A DNA stretch of 64,000 nucleotides from Macrothele yani (taxonomy: Eukaryota; Arthropoda; Arachnida; Araneae; Macrothelidae). Location of the stretch: positions 72,288,607 through 72,352,606 of the forward strand of contig CM077005.1 in the NCBI GenBank assembly GCA_039090855.1, in the 5' to 3' direction. The notes under the pieces are model-generated. The model was not told where the DNA came from. It saw only the letters and a list, made by a program, of their open reading frames with translations, and did no database searches. Made by a program: the position numbers and the translations under genes. Shown piece after piece: positions 21,997 to 32,470 of this stretch (position 1 is the first letter of the stretch; the number at the start of each line of letters is the position of its first letter).

Positions 21997-23272
21997 TACG
22001 CTTTCCAACATACCAGAAATTATTACTCAAGTTATGTGGATAATGGCTGTGGAATAAATCTCGCTCCTGTGTCCTGACCTTTAACCCCATTTCGATGATA
22101 TTCAACAGAACCGGTTCAGTATACCTCAGGAATAGAATAATAAAAGTTTGTCGCAATAGAAGCAGGTTTACGCAAGTTATGAGATTAATGGCTGTGTAAT
22201 AAATCTTGCTTTTGTGCAATGACCTTTAACCCCATTTCGTTGATATTCAACAGAACCGGTTCACTATACCTCCGGAACAACATGATAACGTTTTGTCGCA
22301 ATCGAAGCATTTTTAGGTAAGTTATGATGCACAGGGCAATGGAATGGATCCTACTCCAGTGTCCTAACCTTTAACCCCATTTCGCCCATTTTCAATAGGG
22401 TTTGTGCCCAGGCGGTTCCCTTCCACATCTAAAATTTCATCGAAATCGAACCATATTTACGCATGTTATAACGCATAAAGGCAATGGAATGGATCCCGCT
22501 TTTATGTCTTGACCTTTGATCCCATTTCACCCATTTTCAATAGGGTTCGTCCCCAGGTGGTTACTTAATACATACTAAAATTTCATCGGAATCGAACCAT
22601 TTTTACGCAAGTTCTGCCGCATAAGGGGCAATAGAATAAATCCCGTTCTTATGCCCTGCCTGACCTTTGACCCCATTTTGTCCATTTTTAATAGGGTTCG
22701 TGCCCAGGTGGTTCCCTACCTTATACTAAAATTTCATCAAAATCGAACCATATTTACGCATGTTATTACACATAAAGGCAATGGAATGGATCCCGCTTTT
22801 ATGTCCTGACCTTTGACCTCATTCCGCCCATTTTCAATAGGGTTCGTCTCCAGTTGGTTCCCTACCACATACTAAAACTTCATCGAAATCGAGCCATTTT
22901 TACGCAAGTTATGCCTCATAAGGGCAATGAAATAAATCCCGCTCTTATGTCCTGCCTGACCTTTCACCCCACTTCGCCCATTTTCAATAGGGCTCGTGCC
23001 CAGGTGGTTCCCTACCACATACTAAAATTTCATCGAAATCGAACCATTTTTACGCAAGTTAGGACGCATAAAGGCAATGGAATGGATCCAGCTCCTATGT
23101 CCTGACCTTTGACCCTATTTCAACCATTTTCAATAGGGATTTTCCCCAGTTGGTTTCCCTACTACATGCTAAAATTTCGTCGAAATCGAACCATTTTCAC
23201 GTGAGTTTTCGTGCGGACGGACGGACAAATCTGGAGCATATACGCTTCTTCAACCTACGGTTGGAAAGCGTA
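21997..23272 (+). mobile_element. Satellite array 3 inside TIR-like ends (TACGCTTTCCAAC)
   Basis: The left end reads tacgctttccaacatacc and the right end is its inverse, ggttggaaagcgta, followed by an A run. Eight or so ~148-bp monomers lie between. This suggests the array is the body of a non-autonomous element (TA-bounded, Tc1/mariner-like) rather than a free satellite. Array 1 shares the left end, and arrays 2 and 4 share the right end. Confidence 0.7.
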
Positions 23273-23404
23273 AAAAAGAACACAAGTCACACGTTTAATT
23301 ACAAGTCAGCGTGGTTATGCAGACAGGGACTGTTTGATCAGTAGATCCACGAGGTGTGACGTCACTGAAAATGACGTCACGACTTGATAGGCCTTCAAGA
23401 TCTC

Positions 23405-24186
23405 GGAGGTAACGCAACGACGCGTGACGTAATGAGACAGATGGCGTGACCGCGCGCCAACATTCTCAAACGCGAGATTGTGACGTCATAAAATTTCTAA
23501 GCATTGAAAACATTAATGGAACGACGCCATGACACTAAAAACGTTATGATTCGGGGTGGTTATTTAACCAACTAAACGAATTCTCCTAAAGTGAAGATCA
23601 AGCTAAATCGATTTCTAGTACCAGGAAAAGGTAGGTTAACGACTTTCATCAAAATTCTTAGAGCCGTTTTCAAAATAAAATGTACATACATACATACAAG
23701 AATTGTTACTTTGAGGTGGACGTCAAGTAATTTTGCTTCCCATACTTCCAATGGAAAAACTTCTGTACACATTTTCTTCACAATTAATGCGTTCCCAAGA
23801 ATGAAAATTTGAACATCGATTAAAATAGTTTCATTTCATAACCTGGAATACTTAATATTTTCTAAACTATAACCGTAATAATATTTTCTAAACCATAACC
23901 GTAATAATATTTTCTAAACCATAACCGTAATAATATTTTCTAAACCATAACCGTAATTATGCAATCCAACATTTATTTGTCCACTGATGTCATCAAAGTA
24001 CAGGTCGCGCCATCTTTTTTCTGGTTTCAACACCACCAAAGGAAACGTTATTGTTTTTGATATAATTATGCTTATGTTTTACAAAATGTTAAGTATTCCA
24101 TGTTATAGCACAGTAATTGTGAAGGAATTGTTTACAAAAGGTTTTCCATTGGAAATATAGGAAGCAAAATTACTTGACGTCCACCT
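23405..24186 (+). repeat. Unique block and MITE of the duplicated locus (copy 2)
   Basis: 23405-23712 matches 18060-18375. The MITE 23714-24186 has the same ends as 18378-19055. It lacks the SINE but contains a local 4x ~30-bp amplification at about 23855-23960 (tattttctaaaccataaccg), where copy 1 has a single unit. Confidence 0.8.
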
Positions 24187-24188
24187 TA

Positions 24189-25003
24189 ATAGTGTGGGAT
24201 AAGGGCGATCGAATGGATCCCGATGCTATGTCCTGACCTTTGACTCCATTTGTCCCATTTTCAATATGGTTCCTCTCCAGGTGATCCCCTACCACATACT
24301 AAAATTTTATCGAAATCGAACCATTTTTACGCACCTTATGATGCATAAGGGTAATGGAATGCATCCCGCTCCTATGTCCTGACCTTTGACTCCAATTCCC
24401 CCATTTTCAATAGGGTTCGTCCCCAGGTGGTCCCCTACTATGAACTAAAATTTCATTGAAATCGAACCATATTTACGCAAGTTATGATGCATAAGGGCAA
24501 TTGAATGGATTCCGCCCTTATGGCGTGACTTTTGACCCCACTTCGCCCATTTTCAACAGGGTTCGTCCACTGGTGGTCCCCTACTATATACTAAATTTTC
24601 ATCGAAATCGAACCATTTTTACGCACCTTATGATGCATAAGGGTAATGGAATGCATCCCGCTCCTATGTCCTGACCTTTGACTCCACTTCCCCCATTTTC
24701 AATAGGGTTCGTCCCCAGGTGGTCCCCTACTATAAACTAATATTTCATTGAAATCGAACCATATTTACGCAAGTTATGATGCATAAGGGCAATTGAATGG
24801 ATCCCGCCCTTATGGCGTGACTTTTGACCCCACTTCACCCATTTTCAACAGGGTTCGTCCACTGGTGGTCCCCTACTATATACTAAAATTTCATCGAAAT
24901 CGAACCATTTTTATGTGAGTTATCGTGCCAGACGGACGGACAGACGGACGAAAAAAGCTGGAGCATATACGCTTCTTCAACCTACGGTTGGAAAGCGTAA
25001 AAA
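24189..25003 (+). repeat. Satellite array 4, ~148-bp unit
   Basis: Starts aatagtgtgggataagggcg exactly as array 2 does (20728), contains about five monomers, and ends with the conserved hairpin tail and aaaaaa at about 25003. Within the array a two-monomer segment is repeated (24330-24590 and 24640-24890), a sign of unequal exchange. Confidence 0.85.
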
Positions 25004-25304
25004 AAGAGCAACAGTAGAAGCTCGTTATAACAAAATTCAAGGGGGACAGAAAAAATTCTGCAGCAATATGACTTCCTTAAAACATTACGAAATTTTCATT
25101 GAAAAGTTAGTATGTACTACAGAAATTTTCGTTACGCATAAGGTTGCAATGCTGTAATTGTGAAATAGTGCCCATAGAGACAAGCAAAGGTAATTTTTTT
25201 TGTAATGGGAAGTTTTTGCTAAAGCAGTAATAAAGAAATAAATGTTTTAATTAATCTGTACGTATGAAATCATGTACTGTACATATTTTTACTTATATGT
25301 ATCA

Positions 25305-25915
25305 GGGTATCATGCCCGAGATGCCCGGGGCATGTGAGTCATTGGCCTAAGCTGGTAAATAAAAAATCTAGTTGCCCAGACTGGGCAATTAAATTTTAAA
25401 ATAAAGTACAGAATAGAATTTACTACTACAAGAAAAAAGGACAGTCATCTCATGTCATGCTGCTTTTCACTGCCAATCCCTGGAAGTTTTATTATTGTTA
25501 CGGAGTGCCAAGCACAGAAGAATATCATTTTAAATATATTATGCCCTAGGTCCAGAAATTGGAAGCATATATAATTTTGCTTCAAATTTTGTTTAAAGCC
25601 AGTGACTGCATGCATGCCTCTGATGCAACTAGCAGCCTGTGCTTATTGACAATGGGTGAAAATTTCCACAAAAGGAACATGGCATGCCAGGTATGGCAGA
25701 TTACTACATTTCTCAAACACTAGTCTCAGCATCATCACGCAATTTATGCACTGAACATTTTGAGTATAGAACCTTAAAACGAAAATGCAAAATATGTAAA
25801 AAAATGGAGGGGTCTAATTTGCTATCTTAAAAGATAAATTTTCCGTGGCACACACATACAGCCAGCTTTACCTAATAATTTATATGCCCCGGGCATCTCA
25901 GGCACGGTATTTTTC
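25305..25915. mobile_element. MITE-like element with GC-rich inverted ends
   Basis: The left terminus contains gcccgagatgcccggggcat and the right terminus contains the inverse (atgccccgggcatctcagg). The ~600-bp interior is AT-rich and non-coding. The inner 320 bp matches 16810-17135. The target duplication is not clear. Confidence 0.55.
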
Positions 25916-26408
25916 AAGCATTGATTATTAACAATTCCTAAGCGATTTTTGCAGTGCTTAGCCTCAGTCCCATAGATATAAATAGCTACAACTTTGAGAA
26001 TCTGTATACTAATCTTCCCCTTTTGGTTATATAGTTATTTTAAGAAGAGTGATATATAGTTATTTTAAAGCTACCAGTGTGGGTATCCATATGGAGGAAC
26101 CACGATGCTGTCACCCCTCTTGCTAGTAAACGAACCACCGCTTGGTAGGGCATCAGTGCACTCATATTGATTGTAATATGATATCACTACGGATAAACAT
26201 CATGAAAAAGAGGGTTCATAGTGGGGTGCCCAATGCATGGGTCATCATCACCGAAATGGTGGAGTTCATGCAAATGGCGAAATAAAAACAAAGAGGAACG
26301 GATTCATATCTCGCTGAATTCATGTGGAGATTTTAGGGTTGGTTTTTTATTTTTATTTTTCCAGCCTTTTCAACATGGTATTTTTTACCTAAATCAACAT
26401 TTCTTATA

Positions 26409-27630
26409 CACTATGTACCAACAAGTAATTGGACACTCCTGCAATTGACGATATCTTCGGTCCTGATACACGTCACGGCCGCCGCCGTTAAATATCGTGT
26501 GGGAAACAACACCGCAACCAGTCGCATGCAAGATGGCCACGCAGTTCGGTGCTCTCTGATTTCGAGAAAGGTGTAATCGTCGGGTATCATAGAAATGGTC
26601 GATCCATACGTGACATATCCAGCGAGTTGAAGTAATCAAAATCGACAGTGGCCTACGTGATTGGCAAGTGGAAGATGAGAGGTGACTGTCGGAATGTGCC
26701 CCGACCCGGCAGACCCACAAAATTGGAAGTTAAAGACCGACGGATGCTGGCCAGAGAAATTCCGGGAGAACCGCACCAAATCGATGGGCCACATCAGCGA
26801 GGAGTTTTAACATGCATCCGGGAGTGTTCTTTCGATGAATACCATCCGTAAGGCAAGCCCATCTGCTCAGTTATCATGGGCGTACTGCCGCCCACAAGCC
26901 TTTGATCAACAAGTCCAATAGCGCTGCTTGGCTAACGAGGTGCAAAGAACGTCGACAGTGGACCGTTGAACAGTGAAAACAGGTTCTCTGGAGCGACGAA
27001 TCAAGGTTCACCCTCTGCCGTTCGGATGGCAGGATCTGGGTTTGGCGTCTGTCTGGAGAACGCCTCCTGCTGGAATGTATTGTGCCAACTGTGAAGTTCG
27101 GCGGCGGTGAATTATGCTATGGGGGTGTTTCTCCTGGTATGGCCCGGGACTCTTGGTCACAATTCCTGGTAGACTCAACGCCGAGACCTACTGCACCAAT
27201 TTTGGATGACCATGCGCTTCCTACGTTGTGGCAGTTTTACGGGGTGGACACATGGTATTTTCAGGATGACAATGCCACCTGTCATGTTGCGAGGTCCACC
27301 ATGGCTTGGTATGGTGTCAATGGGGTTAATCGAACGGACTGGCCTGCGCAGAGCCCGGACCTTAACCCTATCGAGCACCTCTGGGACGAGTTGGAGCGTC
27401 GACTTAAGAGGTGCGCCGACCATCCGAAATCGGTAAAGGAACTGACCTGTCTTCTCCAAGCCGAGTGGAAGAAAATACCGCTAGCCGTCGTACAATGCCT
27501 GGTTGAGAGTATGCCCCAGAGGGTCGCAGCTGTAATCGCCGCTCGTAGAGGCTCCACCAACTATTGAAGGTGAATAAACTTCGTTTTCCTTTGCTATCAC
27601 AGGTGTCCAATTACTTGTTGGTAGATAGTG
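26409..27630 (+). mobile_element. Tc1-like element with both ends
   Basis: 28-bp terminal inverted repeats lie at 26409-26436 (cactatgtaccaacaagtaa plus attggacac) and 27603-27630, with one mismatch. TA flanks them at 26407-26408 and 27631-27632. A paralogous sequence at about 27755-27850 (tttcttgtatttcaggatca) shows the uninterrupted target, which matches the two flanks. Length 1222 bp, normal for Tc1-like elements. Confidence 0.95.
26531..27567 (+). pseudogene. Tc1-like DD34E transposase, lightly damaged
   Basis: The start at 26531 gives MATQFGALSDFEKGVIVGYH, the usual Tc1 N-terminal HTH. An in-frame stop follows (SSELK*SKST) and the frame shifts again between 26850 and 26950. The first catalytic block, VLWSDESRFTLCRSDGR, lies at about 26988-27035. 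The final frame (27082-27567) carries YFQDDNATCHVARS with the second aspartate and SPDLNPIEHLWDEL with the glutamate. Exactly 34 residues separate them, so this is DD34E. It ends VAAVIAARRGSTNY. All three catalytic acids are intact, and only the N-terminal half is disrupted. It binds its own terminal repeats and inserts at TA, by family knowledge. Confidence 0.9.
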
Positions 27631-27744
27631 TACGTCAGCATCATTTCTATTTTGACTAAAGCAATTACATTATTAATCGTTCTTACATAGTTTTGTAGTT
27701 TTTCACTTAGTATTTGCTCTTTAGCGTCTAGTTATATTTCAGCG

Positions 27745-28345
27745 TTGGGTTTTTTTTATTTTTGCAGCCTTTTCTACATGGTATTTAACACCCGAATCTC
27801 TGTTTCTTGTATTTCAGGATCATTTCTATTTTTAAGTAAAGCGATCGTGTTATTTACCGCTTGCATTATTTATTTTAAGTTTTTTCTTGGTCCATGCTAC
27901 CTCCAGGGATGTTTTGGGGTGGAGGGTGGTGGGGTGATACTTTTTTTGGACCAAAATGTAGTGTATAATCACCTTCACCTTTTAGCAGTATTTAGGTAAC
28001 CATTCGTTTTTTCCAGGAGATTGAGAACCACACCAGCACCTTGGATCACTTGATCTCATTTTCAAGGCTTTTCACCTCCAAGGACCCCCTCAAGGAGTTT
28101 ATTTGGGAGGGTGTTGAGGCTTTTCTTGCACAAAAAATGTAGTGTATGATCTCTTTCACCTTTTGGTAGTATTTAGGTCTCCTTTTGTTTTATTATCAGG
28201 AGTTAGAGCATACAAAGACCTCGAATCACTTGATCTCAATGTCAAGGCTTTTCTTTCCAGAAGTCTATTGGGGGGCGGGGCATTTTTTTTTTTTGGACCT
28301 AAAGAGCAGAGTATGATCTCCTTCACATATTTTGTTAACCAAGGA
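27745..28345 (+). repeat. ~185-bp tandem repeat, 2.5-3 units
   Basis: Shared unit landmarks: ggaccaaaatgtagtgtata / gcacaaaaaatgtagtgtatg / ggacctaaagagcagagtatg. Each is followed by atctccttcacctttt, tagtatttaggt, cacttgatctca and tcaaggctttt. The flanks of the Tc1-like element at 26409 belong to a related repeat (ccagccttttcaacatggta). Confidence 0.7.
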
Positions 28346-28483
28346 AAATAGCATTTTAAGACTGTCTCCACAACAATCCGCAAAATGGCTTGCCACTGTA
28401 ACTGCAACACACTAGTGTGGAAACATTGTCAATCTGAAAATAAATCAGAAATTCTACCATCCCAAGAAGGGATACCGACTTTG

Positions 28484-29651
28484 GTTAACGTGTACTTTAG
28501 CGTCCTAAATTATTTCGTCGGAAAAATTTAACTGCGTGGGAAAAGTGCGACGTACAATTTTTGAAGCATGCAAAATAATGGGGAAAGGTGCGAAAAAATA
28601 GAACTTTTAGATAAAAGGAAATAATTTTTCCAAAGTATTTACCTGTCAGTACGATGGTTTGCAGCAGTTCGTGCGGGAGGGTGAAGCGATGCTAACGGAC
28701 ACTACATCAAGGTTCCGTGCGTCGGAAGGGAGTAACAGTTGGTAGTGAATGCGCGGAAGAATATAAGAGTGGCGGATATTTTTCGGAGGAGTGTGATGCA
28801 TCGTGTAATTGTGTGCAAGTAGAAAGAAGTAGTTCAGATGTTTTATTAATTTTTGAGAAAGAAATGTGTGAAATGTCATTATTAGTTTCACAATGTTTCC
28901 GAATGCAAAGAAATGTAAATGTTTTCATGTACCACAGAAGTGCCCAGTATGAACTTTAGGTTCCGGTTGAATGGCAAGTTTTGATTATGGTTTTGAAGAT
29001 GTACATGGCAGTAGATTTGTTCAACCAATTCATTTGTATTTGTGCTTTTATTCTGTACATCGTAGGTCACATTCTTCCCTCCTGAAACGGGTCTTTTTGA
29101 AAATGAAGGAGTTTCTTTAATTCAAAAATCGTAGTATGGCAAGGGAGCCCAAGAGCTTGTTATCATATTGTGCCGGAAAATGAAATTTTAAACCCTAACG
29201 AAATCCGAAATGAAGTATGGAGACTCATGACTTTGGAAAGAGCCACTAACTCTGTTAAAAAAGCTACTAACACCACTAACAATGCTGCATGAAGCGGACC
29301 TCTTTCCTTAAATGTATTCCTACAAGACGCTTGTATGAGTACGAACTACTCAACAACTTCCTGTTGTATTCTTCCGCCTGTAACTTGCTCTTCTCAACGA
29401 AGCTTCCATTCACCGGCTTACACTTTCACGCTGTCGCCGCTCTCTTGTCCAAGGCCTACCGCACGTACTCTTCTTAACCATCGCACTCCCAGGTAAATAC
29501 TTCAATGAAATTATTTCCTGTTCTCTACAAATACTATATTTTTGCGCCTTTCCCCATTATTTTGCATGCTTAAAAATTGTACGTCGCACTTTTCCCACAC
29601 AGTTAAATTTTTCCGTTGAAATAATTTAGGACGCTAAAGTACACATTTACC
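28484..29651. mobile_element. Long-TIR element, possibly Mutator-like MITE
   Basis: Inverted arms of ~160 bp at 28484-28650 and 29492-29651 (gtgtactttagcgtcctaaa; gtgcgacgtacaattttt; gcatgcaaaataatgggg). Flanks read CCGACTTTG and CAGACTTTG, a 9-bp direct repeat with one mismatch. Arms over 100 bp plus a 9-bp duplication are typical of Mutator-like elements. The ~840-bp interior has only short frames without recognised domains, so it appears non-autonomous. Confidence 0.6.
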
Positions 29652-29699
29652 CAGACTTTGTTCATCCATACGAATCCCATGATTTGGTAGAAAGTAATT

Positions 29700-29905
29700 T
29701 CTAAATTTAATGGTTTTACAACTGAGCCTGCCTCTGAACTAGCAATACTTTTGCTGCCAAGTCCTGCCAGCTCAGCTTCAGTTGAAAGCTTTTTCTATGG
29801 ATTTATACACTCTAAGCTCAGGAATCATTTAGGTGTCAACAAATGTGCTATCGGATGCTACGAGGAAAAAATGAACCAGACAACTGGTTCTGCAATTCAT
29901 TGGCA
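29700..29905 (+). pseudogene. hAT transposase C-terminal dimerisation fragment
   Basis: The plus strand reads ELAILLLPSPASSASVESF then FIHSKLRNHLGVNKCA at about 29735-29850. This is the diagnostic C-terminal block of hAT transposases (usual form PASSASVERxFS...KLRNRL). Upstream RNase-H-like domain sequence is missing or unrecognisable. A hAT-type terminus lies 0.8 kb downstream at 30694, on the side expected for the 3' end. Confidence 0.7.
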
Positions 29906-30673
29906 GTTGCATAATTTCAGATCAATAAAATCAATTCTGTACAAAACAAAAAATCTTAACGAATAAAATTTTTTGACACTTTTCCATTCTTAATAATTGT
30001 AATAAAATAATTACAAAAATAAAGATGAATATCGCAGTTTGCTTGAAGGCAAGTTTCTTACTATTTTGTATATCTATTAATGCTTACAAATTGTTTAAAA
30101 GCATGTTATATGTTTCTGACAGGTTTTCACGGTTTAAACCAGTTTTAAATGCTCATGTTAAAATCACTAAAACCCCATCCCTGGTTCGCCGTCTCAAAAG
30201 TGGGCAAAATAATGCTGAAACGATTGGGCCTGCATATCAGAAAGAGATTATTTTAAGCAATCATTTAGAGGATGATTTTATTCAAAGTGCTCATTAGGAG
30301 GATAAAATAGACAACAGTTCTCTTTGACTGATTGCCTGCTGAAAGGGCTACGAACCTAATATAGAACATGTTTTGAGTCGCATGTTTCTATAGATAACTC
30401 CAAATATTGATGAACTTTGCAAAGTTCATACATCTCATTGTTACTAAATGAGACTTTATCAGTTTTATTTGATTTTTCTAGCCATTCATACAATTTCTGT
30501 AACATCAATGTATGCAATTTTTGCAAATATACGTGTATTTGTATTTTTATACCCACATACATACACACATAAATGCAGTGGAATAAACTTTTCATTTAGT
30601 AATAAGGTATCTCCCTAATACACAAGCGGAAGCAGTTTTTTTAGCTAAAATATTCCCAAGGGGTACTTTAAGA

Positions 30674-30694
30674 AAAAAAGTTTGAGAACCACTG
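30674..30694 (+). repeat. hAT-type terminal sequence
   Basis: aaaagtttgagaaccactg matches the common hAT end (inverse of cagtggttctcaaactttt). It plausibly closes the element whose transposase tail is at 29700-29905. The opposite end was not found. Confidence 0.6.
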
Positions 30695-30869
30695 TTATAC
30701 ACACAATGTACTCAGATGCAAGTTCATAAGCTGTTTGACTATTTCTTCTTCATTAATATAACATAATTAAAAAAATATATCTGTACATATCTGTACTCCA
30801 TAGCTAACCTTTGTATTCAACCGTGCAAATCCTTGGCGCCCCCACGGAGGGGGATTAAGCCTACTCCAA

Positions 30870-31018
30870 GGAGCTTAAGAACGATGTACGACACAAATTA
30901 AACATTCAAAATTATTATTTTACATGTTCAAAAAATTACATAGTGTCTGACATGGTGTTTTCTTCCCAAAGCTTCAAAGAGATTAAAAGCAACGTACGTC
31001 ACAAATTAAACATTAAAA
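30870..31018 (+). repeat. ~110-bp tandem/dispersed repeat (also 35221-35300 and 35600-35690)
   Basis: Common parts are acatgttcaaaaaattacat, agtgtct, ttcccaaag, agagattaagagcgacgta and cacaaatt. The copies at 30.9-31.0 kb and 35.2-35.3 kb are the two flanks of the nested transposon at 31026-35218. The copy at 35.6 kb reads straight through (aatattattttacatgttc) and represents the uninterrupted target. Confidence 0.7.
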
Positions 31019-31198
31019 AGTATTACAGGGTGTTTCAGAAAATTTTATATCATTTGAGATGTAAATATCTAACTAAATAGTCTACGCAAATAAAACTAAA
31101 CAGGCTTGATATTGAGCAAACGAAGATTTATTCATCAAAATTTCAATGAAAAATTCAAAGGTATGTGGATTTCATGAACGATTTCACAAGTACATACA

Positions 31199-32470
31199 TG
31201 AAAAACTACCGAAATGACACAATAACTGTTTTAACTCCTGTGTTAAAATATTTAATATTTACATTTAAAGAGATGATATAATAAAATATGTACACACAAG
31301 ATCTTTCGGTACCCAAAGTGGGTACCAAAAGAGAGGATTCATGTACCTGTTGTACTGGAACACTCGGGAACAGAGATACAACATCTAAGGAAAGCATGGT
31401 AAAATGTTGTGTAATTGGAGAAATTGATTTAATTCGATCCAGTACTTAAGTGGAATCGGTAACAGAAAAAGTTGAGTTATTAATGAGAGGTCGAAAATAT
31501 TGAGCTAAGGCTTTTTCCAGTGGCCGATTGGGATGCTATGTTGAGCAGCAACTAATAATCTACGGGGTTGTCCAGTCTTATGTAACTTTAGTTTTCCAAA
31601 TAATTCTGGGACTCTAGGTCTTGATGGGTTAAACAATTTTGAAGTAAAGGAAGTGGGAAGTAGTGAAGGATTTTTTTAATCTGTTAACAGCTGTAATTGT
31701 AGCAGGGACTGGATCATTTGGGATAACACAGTGTGGTATGGATTCAATCGAAAGTTTCATTTTGTCAACATATTAATTTCCCTTTGATTTCTAACTGGAG
31801 TTGAATTCACTGGTAACCGAGATAAAACCATTAAATTAATCTTTTCTTTTGTATCATCCAGTATTTTGCTGCTTCACAAAAACAAACTTCACCGTTCAAT
31901 TTGATTGCAGTCCAAAAATGATTGTTTTAAGCACGGATGATAATGCTTCGTGATTTTCAGAATTTTGAAATTTACTTACCAAGCTACATATTCTTTTTTG
32001 TTGTTGTTGTTTATTTCGCCCCTCATTTCACTTTGATTATATTCTTTTTTTGTTCTTAATATCTTGTGATTAGTGAAAAAGGGAGACTCGATATTTTCTA
32101 AGAATTTTTCCTAACGAAATGCATGTTTCTAACAGTATCTTCAAAACCAACCAATCTTTATAGTAAGAATTTAATTTAATGGCCAACAAATTAACCTTTT
32201 ATTCATAATAACTACCTGTGGGGACTGGTCCGCAGAAAATATCGAAAGTTCTACCGGGTTGTGTAATGTTTGTAACTGTTTGATTTCTTCTCTATTGTTT
32301 AAAGTTTCTTCATTATGAATACCATAGTTCTTAGAGTTCAAAGTTTTTAAAAGTTCATACCTGGTCTGTTGTTGAATTGCAGGTGGAAAGGTTCCAACAA
32401 TTTTCTCTAGTTGAAGCACAATATTGAAGTGTTTGTATTTATCCTCTGGGTACGCAAACTTTAGGTGCGC
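31199..32470 (-). pseudogene. Penelope-like element, minus copy (N-terminal RT part joined to 3' end)
   Basis: Reading leftwards from about 32470, the frames give an N-terminal region with LTAAI..., then KQLQTLHNPVELSIF and ADQSPQVVIMNK (32230-32290), typical of the start of Penelope reverse transcriptases. Next comes PRVPELFGKLKLHKTGQPRR (about 31600), the first RT motif, then MLSLDVVSLFPSVPVQQVH (about 31397-31340). The sequence then jumps, at a ggtaccc/ggcacc-like microhomology, directly to the element's 3' terminal segment (ggtacccactttgggtacc, catttcggtag). It is thus internally deleted. It faces away from the plus copy (32470-34527), making a head-to-head pair. Confidence 0.8.

Noticed and set aside
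17290..25003. CRISPR or coding repeat reading of the 148-bp arrays
   Set aside because: Monomers abut directly and contain stops in all frames; they are satellite repeats.
30025..30297. 90-residue frame with a hydrophobic start, possible small secreted protein
   Set aside because: It lies between the hAT transposase tail and the hAT terminus, in AT-rich sequence, with no homology I can recognise.
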